Assembly: GCF_001311845.1 (NCBI RefSeq)
Contig: NZ_BBCC01000032.1
Span: 1-45,789 of the forward strand
Length of the DNA stretch: 45,789 nucleotides
Direction of reading: 5' to 3'
Source: Desulfosarcina cetonica JCM 12296
GTDB lineage: Bacteria; Desulfobacterota; Desulfobacteria; Desulfobacterales; Desulfosarcinaceae
Shown: positions 8,469 through 17,205 of the stretch, piece after piece
Layout of the letters: every line of letters begins with the position of its first letter
Numbering within the stretch: the stretch's first letter is position 1
Program-made: the position numbers and the translations under genes
Notes under the pieces: generated by a model
What the model was told of the DNA's origin: nothing
The model's input: the letters and a program-made list of their open reading frames with translations, nothing else
Databases searched by the model: none

Positions 8469-8912
8469 ATGCAACAGTCCATACTGGTCGTCATGAACGA
8501 AATGCCGCATTCGACGGCGGCGATCGACTTTTTATCCCGCGCGCCGTTTAACGTCGACCGGGTCCGGGTTACCCTGATGCACATTTTGCGAACCCCCACC
8601 GGCAGCGAGGAGATGATGGGCAAGAAGTTCATGCTGGCCCAACAGGAGAAAATCGAAGCCGCCATCGCCGCCGCCTGCCAACGGCTCGTCGAGGCCGGCT
8701 ATCCGGCGGAGAATCTTTGCACCCGCCTGGAGACCCAGACGTACCCGACCGTGACCGACGGCATCATCGCCGAGGTGGAGAAGGGCGAATATGATATGGT
8801 GGTGATCAGTCGCAAGCGGATGTCCCGTTCGGAGGAGTTCGTCCTGGGTGACGCCAGCATCGGGGTGATCCGGGCGCTGGACAACACGGCCATCCTCGTG
8901 GTCAAATGCTAA
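8469..8912 (+). CDS. Universal stress protein (UspA family)
   Basis: 147 residues with a very strong AGGAGGAGG ribosome site. It is a single Usp domain: strand 'SILVVMNEMPHSTAAIDF', a charged central helix, 'YDMVVISRKRMS', then 'GDASIGVIRALDNTAILVV' carrying the phosphate-binding end of the fold. The usual G-x2-G-x9-G-[ST] ATP motif is only partly kept, so ATP binding is uncertain. It is the third gene of the probable operon GAF-kinase-Usp-disA. Some Usp proteins bind cyclic nucleotides, which makes the neighbour disA notable; this link is inference. Confidence 0.88.
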   Translation: MQQSILVVMNEMPHSTAAIDFLSRAPFNVDRVRVTLMHILRTPTGSEEMMGKKFMLAQQEKIEAAIAAACQRLVEAGYPAENLCTRLETQTYPTVTDGIIAEVEKGEYDMVVISRKRMSRSEEFVLGDASIGVIRALDNTAILVVKC

Positions 8913-8983
8913 TCTATTCCACGGCGTTGATTAAGAATGGCAGCCGGCGCAAGCGTTGACTTTCCGCCGGACCGGAGAGCGTG

Positions 8984-10042
8984 ATGGTTGACCGCGAACT
9001 GATTCCCAAAATTAAAATGGTCGCTCCGGGGACCCTTTTACGTCGGGCCCTGGATGACATCGTGATGGCCGAATTCGGCGCCCTGTTCGTTTTTCTGGAC
9101 GATGTCAAGGCCCAGGAAAATATCCTCCAGGGCGGCTTTTATATCGGGACGAGCTTCTCGCCGGAGAAGCTTTACGAGCTGGCCAAGATGGATGGGGCCA
9201 TCCTTTTGGACGAGGGGGTCAGCCGCATCCTGGCGGCCAACGTCCAGCTGGCGCCCGATCCCACCCTGCCCACCGACGAGACCGGCATGCGCCACCGGGC
9301 GGCCGAGCGCACGGCGCGTCAGACCGGCAAGTTCGTGATGACGATTTCCCGGCGCCGGAAGGTGATCACCCTGTATTACCGGGACAGCAAATACCAGCTC
9401 CACGACATCAACCACCTGATCACCCGGATCTACCAGACCATCGGCACGGTCGAGCGTTACAAGACCATCCTCGACACAAAGGCCACGCGCATCCAGCGGG
9501 ATGAATTCCTCGACCAGGTGCAGTTAATCCAGGTGGTCGAGCTGATCGGGGATGCGGTGGTGATCCTCAACCTGTTGGCCGAGATCGCGCCCTATGTGAT
9601 TGAAACCGGCACCGAGGGCCGCCTGCCGGCCATGCGCCTGAACAGCGTGCGTGATGAGGTCGATGCCTTGCTGCGACTTCTGGCCAAGGACTACTGCCTC
9701 CACGCCCAGAGCGACACGGAAGTCGGTCATTTTATCGCGGCATTAGACCCCATGGCGCCGGCAGACGGCGTCAAGATTGCCGCCTTGCTGGGATGGTCCG
9801 TTGCGGGGGACGCCGATTTGCACGATATCACGGTGAAGCCCCGCGGATACCGGCTGCTCAAACAGGTCACCAAAATTCCGACGGCCATGATCGAGAACGT
9901 TATCGCGCACTTCAAGAACCTGACCCATCTCAGCGCGGCCGATCAGGGTGCCCTGATGACGGTCGAGGGAATCGGCGAGAAGCGCGCCAAATGCATTGTC
10001 GATGGCATCCAGCTGATGCGCAACCGCAGTGTTTATCGGTGA
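8984..10042 (+). CDS. disA: DNA-integrity scanning diadenylate cyclase
   Basis: 352 residues; ATG at 8984 is preferred over the GTG three bases earlier because GGAG is then six bases upstream. The N-terminal DAC domain carries the two signature motifs, DGAILLD (70-76) and RHRAAERT (103-110), which bind and join two ATP molecules to form c-di-AMP. A helical linker follows, and the last 40 residues form a helix-hairpin-helix DNA-binding module around VEGIGEKRAKC. This is the full DisA architecture, at the usual length. In Bacillus DisA senses branched DNA and slows division. It lies 71 bp after the Usp gene and ahead of a 42-residue ORF; no c-di-AMP phosphodiesterase is in view. Confidence 0.95.
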   Translation: MVDRELIPKIKMVAPGTLLRRALDDIVMAEFGALFVFLDDVKAQENILQGGFYIGTSFSPEKLYELAKMDGAILLDEGVSRILAANVQLAPDPTLPTDETGMRHRAAERTARQTGKFVMTISRRRKVITLYYRDSKYQLHDINHLITRIYQTIGTVERYKTILDTKATRIQRDEFLDQVQLIQVVELIGDAVVILNLLAEIAPYVIETGTEGRLPAMRLNSVRDEVDALLRLLAKDYCLHAQSDTEVGHFIAALDPMAPADGVKIAALLGWSVAGDADLHDITVKPRGYRLLKQVTKIPTAMIENVIAHFKNLTHLSAADQGALMTVEGIGEKRAKCIVDGIQLMRNRSVYR

Positions 10043-10105
10043 CCGTCCGGCCGATTCCCATGCAACGGCGTTTCCCCTATCCATTCGACCGGAACAGGAC
10101 GGACC

Positions 10106-10234
10106 ATGACCGAGCATACACCCCTCCACCAGGCGGACACCTACATTCAGAAGCACTCGGACGCCGACATCAGCCACAGCATCTATCCGGACTGCCTGCA
10201 AAAGTATTACCCTGAAGAAATGGAATCGGAGTAA
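10106..10234 (+). CDS. 42-residue protein with a kinase/receptor-tail-like motif
   Basis: A short frame 63 bp after disA, with AGGA six bases before its ATG. The product (42 residues) contains 'YIQKHSDADISHSIYPDCLQ' followed by KYYPEE. This closely resembles the short C-terminal tail 'SHGICPxCxxKxYPE' that I recall at the ends of many deltaproteobacterial response regulators and PAS/GAF histidine kinases. Here it is a free-standing peptide, and the first Cys of the usual CPxC pair is replaced by Tyr. The resemblance makes it a credible gene despite its size. Function unknown; a detached signalling tail is a guess. Confidence 0.6.
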   Translation: MTEHTPLHQADTYIQKHSDADISHSIYPDCLQKYYPEEMESE

Positions 10235-10244
10235 GACCAGTCCT

Positions 10245-10939
10245 TTACCCCGTCTTTCCCGTCAGGAAGGCGAGCACTTCGCCCATGAGGGTGTTGATGG
10301 CCTGGTATTTTCCCGGCGGGGCTGCCAGAATTTCAGTTTCGGATTGGACATACCGGGCGGATTGCAGTTCGTCCCGGCAGTGGGTGACGATGGACCGGGC
10401 CGAGGCGGGGGTTGTCTCCAGGTGAAACTGCAGGCCGATCACGGTATTTCCCCGTTGAAAGGCCTGATTGGCGCAGGCTGCGCTGGATGCCAGAAGCTCG
10501 GCACCGGCCGGCAGGTCAAAGGTCTCCCCGTGCCAGTGGAACACCTCGCCGCCGGTGGAAAGCGGAACCCCGATGAATCCGGTGAGGCAATGCCCTGGAT
10601 CGGAAACCAGCCGATTTCCTTGACCGGGTTGGGATAGACCCGGGCCCCCAAGGCACTGGCGATGAGCTGGGCGCCCAGACAGATGCCCAAAACCGCCTTG
10701 CCGGCCATGACGGCGTCATGAATGAATTGTTTCTCCGCGACCAGCCAGTCGAATTGATCCGTGTCGTTGACGCTCATGGGCCCGCCCATGACCACCAGAA
10801 AATCGATCTCCTCAAGCGCCGGCAGCGTCCACGGTTCGAAGAACCGGGTGGCGGTAACGGTGTATCCCGCTGTCTCGAGCCAGTCTTGGATGCTTCCCAG
10901 CCCCTCGAAGGGGACGTGTTGAAAATAGTGTGCCCGCAT
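10245..10939 (-). CDS. Class I glutamine amidotransferase (frameshifted)
   Basis: The gene is split over two frames. The first part (10939 to about 10572) holds the start, the 'FLVVMGGPMSV' segment and the nucleophile motif GICLGAQ. The second (about 10571 to 10245) holds 'VFHWHGETFDLP' and the catalytic-histidine segment 'GLQFHLE'. Adding one base to the C4 run at 10568-10571 (G4 on the coding strand) rejoins them into a 231-residue protein of normal GATase1 layout. It resembles the stand-alone GMP-synthase-like amidotransferases, whose substrates are mostly unknown. It is divergent from the NapC-type gene. Confidence 0.85.
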
Positions 10940-11055
10940 GGGACGCTCCTTATTTTTGGGTTAAAAAAACGTGGACATCCGCTTCCTTTTACGCTTAGTA
11001 TTTTGACATAACATCACCAACCCACATCTATTTGATATGCAACCACGGGGGAGCC

Positions 11056-11619
11056 ATGAAAAAGTTTTGGATTGCCCTGATTCTGATCGGCGTCGGGGTC
11101 GTGATTGCCTTTCCCCTGTTCAGCCTGACCTATTACACCATGGTGAGAACCTCCACGCCGGCGTTCTGCGCCTCCTGCCACGAGATTCAACCGGCGGTGG
11201 CGGCCTGGCGTTCCTCCACCCACGTAAACAACCCCCAGGGCTTTGTGGCCGACTGCATGGACTGCCACCTGCCCGCGCCACACAAAACCTTCGACTTCTT
11301 CTTCGCCAAGACCATGCACGGTGCCAAGGACGTGGTCATGCATTTCCTCATCAACGATTACGACCGGCAGCAGAACCGTGAGGCGGCCTATGCGTCTTTC
11401 GACAATGCCCAGTGCCAGAAATGCCACCGCAACCTCTTGGCCATGCCGCACCGTCGCGGCGCCATGCTGGCCCATCGCACGGTGCTCTACGCGCGGCCGG
11501 GCTATGCGCGCAAGTGTGTGGACTGTCACTATGACCTGGTGCACAACGACAGCGCGACCATCATGTACAAGCAGTACCGTCAGGTGCCTTACCAGGCCAA
11601 GGGACTTAAAAACCTCTGA
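11056..11619 (+). CDS. NapC/NirT-family tetrahaem cytochrome c (quinol dehydrogenase)
   Basis: 187 residues; ATG at 11056 follows GGGGGAG. An N-terminal signal-anchor helix (residues 4-26) holds it on the periplasmic side of the inner membrane. Four haem motifs follow: CASCH, CMDCH, CQKCH and CVDCH, the NapC/NrfH count. Such proteins take electrons from menaquinol and pass them to a periplasmic multihaem reductase. The partner is the octahaem cytochrome 85 bp downstream, a haoCA-like arrangement. TTGACA at 11003-11008 may be the -35 of the operon promoter; the -10 is not clear. Confidence 0.92.
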   Translation: MKKFWIALILIGVGVVIAFPLFSLTYYTMVRTSTPAFCASCHEIQPAVAAWRSSTHVNNPQGFVADCMDCHLPAPHKTFDFFFAKTMHGAKDVVMHFLINDYDRQQNREAAYASFDNAQCQKCHRNLLAMPHRRGAMLAHRTVLYARPGYARKCVDCHYDLVHNDSATIMYKQYRQVPYQAKGLKNL

Positions 11620-11704
11620 GTCCGTGTCCGTCCGAACGGATTAGCGATAACGGTTTCGTGCCCCCCATGACTTATTGCGATGTCTAACGAAAGGAGCAAC
11701 CACC

Positions 11705-13107
11705 ATGAGGCGACGCAAAGGGTTCTGCCTGTTCGGCGTACTGCTGACAGGACTGATGATCACCGTCGGCATGTCATCGGCCGTGGCCCAGCAGCCCAAC
11801 TTTGCCAAGGTCAAGGAGTACCGCATCGAGCGCAGTTTACCTCCCGAGGCGGTGGCCTGTATCGCGTGCCACAAGGCGAGCAATCCCGGCATTTTCGATG
11901 ACTGGGCGCACAGCCGGCACGCCAGCGCCAACATCACCTGTCTGGACTGCCACCTGGCCCAGCCAGGCGATGCGGACGTAGCCAAGGAACATGAGAAATA
12001 CTACGGCCGCAGCGATCTGCCTTATGGCGAAGAGCAATACAAGGTGCCCATCGCCGCTGTCGTCACCCCCAAGGATTGTTCCCGTTGCCATCCCGACGAG
12101 GTGACCCAATACAGCAAGAGCAAACACGCCAATACCATCGAGATCATCTGGAAGCTCGATCCCTGGCTGAACAAGGGCATGAACTCCGATAACGAGCGCA
12201 AGGTCGGCTGCTACCACTGTCATGGCACCGTGATGGCTGTCGACGAAGCCGGCCGGCTCGACCCGATGACCTGGCCCAACGTGGGGGTTGGCCGGCTCAA
12301 TATGGACGGCAGCAAGGGATCGTGCACCTCCTGCCATACCCGCCATCGCTTCGCCGTGTCCGAGGCGCGCCGTCCGGAGGCCTGCGATTCCTGCCACCTG
12401 GGACCGGATCATCCCCAAATCGAGATCTACAACGAATCCAAGCACGGCACGCTTTACCATGCCTTCCAGGATGAGTTCAATTTCAATGCCGCACCCGGAA
12501 CCTGGACTCCCGGCGCCGACTACCGGGCGCCCACTTGCGCGGCCTGCCACATGAGCGGTTCGGGCAAGGTCATGGGTACCCATGACGTTACCGAGCGCAT
12601 CTCCTGGGAAACCCAGGCACCGTTGACCATTCGTCCGGCGGACTTCAAGCCCTTCCCGGCGGACAATGACTGGCAGATGGAGCGTGAGAAGATGAAAAAC
12701 GTCTGCCGCGCCTGCCACGGTGATTCCTGGATCAACGACTTCTACCAAGGATTTGACAAGGCCGTGGATGAGTATAACGAGGTGTACTTCAAGCCGGCAA
12801 GGCGACCCTGGACGAACTGTATGCCAAGGGGCTTTTGGATAAGCGCAAGTATTTTGACGAACACCTGGAGTTGGAATTCTACGAGCTCTGGCATCATGAA
12901 GGCCGGCGGGCGCGAATGGGAACCATGATGATGGCGCCGGACTACGCCTGGTGGCACGGCTTTTATGAGTGCAAGGCGCGTTTCAACAGTTTCATGGAAG
13001 AAGCCGACCACCTGATCGAGAATGGTCAGAAAGCCTACATCTACCCGAACTATCCCAATGCCACGGGCGATACGACCAAACCGCCGAAGATTTTCGGCGC
13101 GCAGTAA
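11705..13107 (+). CDS. Octahaem cytochrome c, hydroxylamine oxidoreductase family (frameshifted)
   Basis: ATG at 11705 with AAGGAG upstream and a signal peptide ending near AVAQQ. Eight haem motifs are visible (CIACH, CLDCH, CSRCH, CYHCH, CTSCH, CDSCH, CAACH, CRACH). The reading frame breaks near 12799, where 'KPARRPW' replaces an expected 'KPAKATLDELYAKGLLDKR'. One missing base in 'ccggc|aagg' restores a 467-residue protein whose C-terminus ('ELWHHEGRRARMG', 'PDYAWWHGFYEC') is typical of HAO-family proteins. With the NapC-type partner this matches the haoCA type thought to reduce nitrite or hydroxylamine rather than oxidise it. Whether the cross-linking Tyr of true HAO is present needs an alignment. 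Confidence 0.88.
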
Positions 13108-13127
13108 ACCCAACGCATGATCACCGG

Positions 13128-13160
13128 CCGGCCGCCAGCCCGTTTACGCCTGGCGGCCGG
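13128..13160. terminator. GC-rich hairpin between convergent genes
   Basis: CCGGCCGCCAG (13128-13138) and CTGGCGGCCGG (13150-13160) form an 11-bp perfect stem with an 11-nt loop, 20 bp after the octahaem cytochrome stop. It lacks a T-tract on either side, so it may be a rho-assisted or RNA-stabilising structure rather than a strong terminator. The rest of 13161-13251 shows nothing further. Confidence 0.45.
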
Positions 13161-13251
13161 TCCCCATGCCGCCCATGCCAAGCATGCCTGCCATCAAACG
13201 CGCCAACACGATTTTCTACTGCCACCACTGATGAATCGTTCTGGTCCCCGA

Positions 13252-13914
13252 TCACTTCTCCGTAAGCTGCAGGTAGTGCACGGCCGCCTTGACCAGCTCG
13301 GTGTAATGCTTGAGGTTCAGCTTCTCCTTGATGCGCTCGCGGTACGTTCCGATGGTTTTGATACTGAGCTTCATGCGTTCGGCGATCTCGCGGGTGGAGA
13401 GCCCCTGGCCGATGAGCCGGAACACCTCCAACTCGCGGCTGGTGAGGCCGTCCAGGGGAGAGGTATCGGCCGCCGTGTGGGGAGAGACCAAACGCTGGAA
13501 GACCTTTTCCTTGACCGCCTCGCTGGCGTAGACCTTTCCCTGGAGTACCTGGTGGATGGCGTCGACCACCACGGCGATGGCTTCCTGTTTCATCAGGTAG
13601 CCCCGGGCGCCGGCCAAAAGAGCCCGTTCGGCGTAGAGGGATTCGTCGTACATGGAGAGAACCAGCATGGGCAGGCCCGGGTGGCGGATGTTGATCTCGC
13701 CCATCAGATCGATGCCGCTGCTCTCCTTGAGGGAAATGTCCACGATTACCAGGTCGGGCGACAGCCGCTGGATCGCCGAAAGCGCCTTGGCCGGCGTGTC
13801 CTCGCTGCCGCAGACGCAAAGGTCGGCGGCCTTGTTGATCAACTCGCTCATCCCCAGGCAGAAGACGGGATGATCGTCGACAATCAGGATTTTCCGTTTA
13901 GCTGCGGTCGTCAT
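13252..13914 (-). CDS. NarL/FixJ-family response regulator
   Basis: 220 residues. The receiver domain (about 8-125) has acidic 'VDDH', phosphoacceptor Asp in 'LVIVDISLKESSG', 'LVLSMYDE' and Lys in 'GYLMKQE'. The LuxR-type helix-turn-helix (about 150-210) has 'LTSRELEVFRLIGQGLSTREIAERMKLS' in consecutive helices and 'KTIGTYRERIKEKL'. Its start overlaps the sensor kinase gene by 17 bp, so the pair is cotranscribed and probably cognate. It faces the NapC/octahaem operon, which suggests (inference) that it regulates nitrogen-oxyanion respiration. Confidence 0.93.
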   Translation of the reverse strand: MTTAAKRKILIVDDHPVFCLGMSELINKAADLCVCGSEDTPAKALSAIQRLSPDLVIVDISLKESSGIDLMGEINIRHPGLPMLVLSMYDESLYAERALLAGARGYLMKQEAIAVVVDAIHQVLQGKVYASEAVKEKVFQRLVSPHTAADTSPLDGLTSRELEVFRLIGQGLSTREIAERMKLSIKTIGTYRERIKEKLNLKHYTELVKAAVHYLQLTEK

Positions 13915-16124
13915 GCTTACTCGTGTCGGGTTTGTGGGGACGCTGTGGCGGTGTTTTCAGATAGACATGCACGATCGTCCCTGTTTCCGGGTTGCTATTG
14001 ATTTGAAACGTCGCGCCGATCATATTGGCACGGTAGTGCATGATTTGCAAACCGATTCCGGCCGTATCGGCTTGAGACCCGATTCCCGATCCGTTGTCCA
14101 TCACCCGCAGGTGAACGTGGCCCCCCTTATGGAGCAGTTGGATGGTGATCAGCGTTGCTTGGGCATGCTTGACGGCGTTTTGCACCGCTTCGCGGGCGAT
14201 ATAGTAGAGATGCGTGGCAACGGTGTTGTCGGTTACCACGACGGTTTCATCGTCCTCGAAGCGACAGACGAGCCCGGCGGTGGCCTGGGTTTGGCGGGCG
14301 ATATCCGCCAGGGCGACCTGCAGCCCGTGGGAAACCAGGTGGACGGGGCACAGGCCCCGGGCCAGGCTGCGGGTCTTGCCGATGGCGGCGCCCATCAGGT
14401 CAACCATTTTTTCGGCCAGGGTCAGGCTGGCGGAGCCGTCTTCGCGCAGGTTCTCGACCATCACCGTGCCCAATCCCTGAATGCCGATCAAATGCGGGCA
14501 GAGGTCGTCGTGCAGATCCTGGCCGATGCGCTGGCGCACGCGGTCGCCGATCTCCATCACCTGGAGCTGGAGCTGCTGGGATTTGGTGATGTCGCGCAGG
14601 ATGATCACGCTGCCGGCCAGGTTGCCATGACGGTCATGATAGGTGGCGCCGCTGATGCTCACATCGACGAGATTCCGGTCGCGTGTATAGCGTCGGGTGG
14701 GAATCGATGAGAAGGTTTCACCGGAGAGCACGGCCGCGATCATGCGATTGGTCTCTTTCCAGTTTTCATCCGGGACGAAGTGGTCCATCTTCTTCCCCAG
14801 GCATTCTCCCAGCGACCAGCCGAAGACCCGCGTGAAGGCGGCATTGAAATAGGTCACCCGGCCAATCGGGTCATAGACCACAATGGGGTCCGGCGCCGCC
14901 TCCATGACCGAGCGATAGCGTGCTTCGCTGTCGCGCAGGGCCTCTTCCACGCGGCGACGATGGTCCATATTTTTTTCCAGGTCGTTGCGATGACGCTCGA
15001 TTTCGTCGGCAAAGCGGTTGTAATAGGTGGCCAACTGGCCAATCTCATCCCCCGTGCCAGAAGGCATGCGGGAGGAGAAATCGCCGGTGGCCATGCGATC
15101 GAAGTGGCCCATCAGGTCCCGCAGCGGTTGGGTGATCGATGCACCGATGCGAAAGGAGATGGGCAAAACCAGGAGGAAGGTCATCACCGCCGTGGCGATG
15201 ATCAGGTTGCGCACGGTGTGCAGGGGCGCGTAGAATTCGTCCAGGTAACTCGAGGAGGCCACAACCCAGTCATACTCCGGGATGTGGTTGAAGATCACCA
15301 GCTTCATCCGGGGATGCGTCTCATCCGGATTCTTCCAGGGGTAGACGATCTTGCCCGATTTGCGCGCGTGCATCTCCCTGAGGTACTGGTCGGGCAGATC
15401 ACGGGCCTTGAACAGATTGACGCCCTTGAGCTTGGGGTGAATCAGAATCCGTCCGCTGCCGTCGATTACAAAGGAGTAGCCGGTCTTCCCGAAACGCATT
15501 TGCAGGACGCTTTTTTCGAAGTCGGCGATTTTGACCAGGCTGTTGAACTCGTCGCGATAGGTGGACGCCGAGACGATCCAATCCCAGGGCGCGAAGTAGG
15601 TCATGTAAAGTGCCTTGGGACGGGGCGTGGTTTCGCCAGGGTTCTTCCAGTCGTATTCAATGTAGCCGATCTTGCGGGCAAGCTGCTCCTGGATGAAGGC
15701 GAATTCGGATACGTCGGTTTCCAACAGGGCGGGCTGAGGATGTACCTTGACCTTTCCGAGGCTGTCGATACAATAAAGATATCCCGAATTGCCGATGGTC
15801 TGGGCGAGCAGCATCCGGGCGGCCATCTGCCGGGCCGCTTCCGGCGTGAGGGTGCCTTCCTGGGACTGGTCATAGAGATAACGGATGATCTCAAGATTTT
15901 TTTTCCGCCACGGCGCGCAGGTGGTTTTTAATGGAGACGGCGGCGGCGGTCTTGACCATGTTGAGGATCGCCGTGGTGGTGTTTTGCAGTTCGCTTTCCA
16001 GGCCGGCGGTGATCTGGTCGCGCACGACGATGTAAATGAATGAACTGCCGATGGAAATGGAAAGGATCAGCACGATGCTATAGCTGATCAGCAGTTTGTG
16101 CCGGATGCGGATTTTGTTCAGCAT
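13898..16124 (-). CDS. Membrane sensor histidine kinase, HisKA_3/NarX type (frameshifted)
   Basis: Two frames meet at a run of eight T on the plus strand (15897-15904; A8 on the coding strand). Removing one base gives a 741-residue kinase: TM1 (about 11-33), a periplasmic double Cache-like region with repeated 'YPWKNPDETHPR'-type loops, TM2 near residue 300 ('IIATAVMTFLLVLPISF'), HAMP, PAS (about 405-525), a HisKA_3 domain with the phosphoacceptor His in 'GQDLHDDLCPHL', and a HATPase domain with 'EAVQNAVKHAQA' and 'DNGSGI'. Cache domains usually bind small organic acids or amino acids. The start at 16124 has no strong ribosome site, so the N-terminus is uncertain. Confidence 0.88.
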
Positions 16125-16368
16125 GGGAGGTCCGTTTTGCCTGCCGGGTGGAAGCGGAGGGCGCCTTGCCAAGCCATCGCCGTTGCGTTGCCCGGCACGC
16201 GGAATTTTTCCTGCGATTGGCCTGATCATGGCGCAGGGCGTAACAAAGAATCAAGTCAAAAAACGAACCCCCCGGATGCCGGGCGGTGTCCGGGCCCGAT
16301 CAACCATCCCCCGGCAGGCGTAAACCTGACGGAAAGGGGATCCTTGTCACAATCCACAGGAGGTTACC

Positions 16369-17010
16369 ATGTCAACCGATCGTATCAGCGGCATCCAATG
16401 GCTGGGGCATGACGGTTTTGTATTCACTTCAACCGAGGGGATCGTCGTTTTGATCGATCCTTTTCAGGTGGCGGCGGCCCCCCAGGCCGACCTCATGTTG
16501 ATCACCCATGTCCACCACGACCACTGCTCGCCGGAGGATATCGCCCGCCTGGTCAAGCCGTCCACGGTGATCGTTACCGAAGCGGAGTCGGCGGAAAAAC
16601 TCACCTCCCTGTGTGGCGATATCCGCGTGGTGATCCCCGGCGACCGGCTGACCGTGTGCGGCATCCATATCGAAGCGGTCCCGGCCTACAACGTCGACAA
16701 GAAGTTCCACCCCAAGGCCAAGAACTGGCTGGGCTTCATCCTCACCATCGACGGCAAGCGCATTTACCATGCCGGAGATACGGACCTGATTCCGGAAATG
16801 AAAGGGTTTTCCGTGGACATTGCCCTGTTGCCCGTCTCCGGAACCTATGTCATGACCGCCGAGGAGGCCGTGGCGGCGGCCCGCCTGATCAACCCCAAAA
16901 CCGTTATTCCGATGCACTATGATACCATCGTGGGCAGCTTGGATGACGCCCGGGAATTTGCCGCGGCGCTGGACGGCAGCATGGAGGTTGCGGTGCTCGA
17001 ACGTCGTTAG
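16369..17010 (+). CDS. Metallo-beta-lactamase-fold hydrolase (UPF0173-like)
   Basis: 213 residues with a good AGGAGG site. It is the short MBL-fold type: 'IQWLGHDGF' at the start, 'HVHHDHCS' giving the zinc ligands HxHxDH, 'YHAGDTD' supplying the bridging Asp, and 'VIPMHYDTI' with the last His. This matches the UPF0173/YtkL-like group, of unassigned substrate. No neighbour indicates a pathway. An inverted-repeat element starts 26 bp downstream of its stop. Confidence 0.9.
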   Translation: MSTDRISGIQWLGHDGFVFTSTEGIVVLIDPFQVAAAPQADLMLITHVHHDHCSPEDIARLVKPSTVIVTEAESAEKLTSLCGDIRVVIPGDRLTVCGIHIEAVPAYNVDKKFHPKAKNWLGFILTIDGKRIYHAGDTDLIPEMKGFSVDIALLPVSGTYVMTAEEAVAAARLINPKTVIPMHYDTIVGSLDDAREFAAALDGSMEVAVLERR

Positions 17011-17035
17011 TGTCCATCCACCAATAGGGAAATTT

Positions 17036-17158
17036 GACGGATTCGTAAAAAGCCCGATATCGGCGTTACGCTTCATCCTCGTCACTGCGGCGTACGCTAA
17101 GTACGCCTCATTCCTCGGGATTCGCAAGCCTTGATCTCGGGTTTTTTACGAATCCGTC
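17036..17158. repeat. Palindromic dispersed element (REP/MITE-like), full copy
   Basis: Two 22-bp ends are inverted copies of each other with one mismatch: the left arm (17036-17057) begins GACGGATTCGTAAAAAG and the right arm (17137-17158) ends CTTTTT-type ACGAATCCGTC. Inside is a further hairpin, GGCGTAC (17089-17095) with GTACGCC (17101-17107). A third, weaker arm at about 17166-17193 resembles the left end again. No ORF is encoded. A partial copy of the left half lies at 40371-40412. It separates the MBL gene from the convergent MFS gene and may also end transcription. Confidence 0.75.
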
Positions 17159-17205
17159 GGAAATGCGACTTTTTACGCGTCCATCAAATTTGGCCGATAT
17201 TCGTT

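Noticed and set aside
15897..15904. Programmed ribosomal frameshift at the A8 run in the sensor kinase gene
   Set aside because: A-rich slippery runs can be programmed, but nine other genes or sites in this window have similar one-base breaks without slippery sequences, so a sequence error is the simpler explanation.
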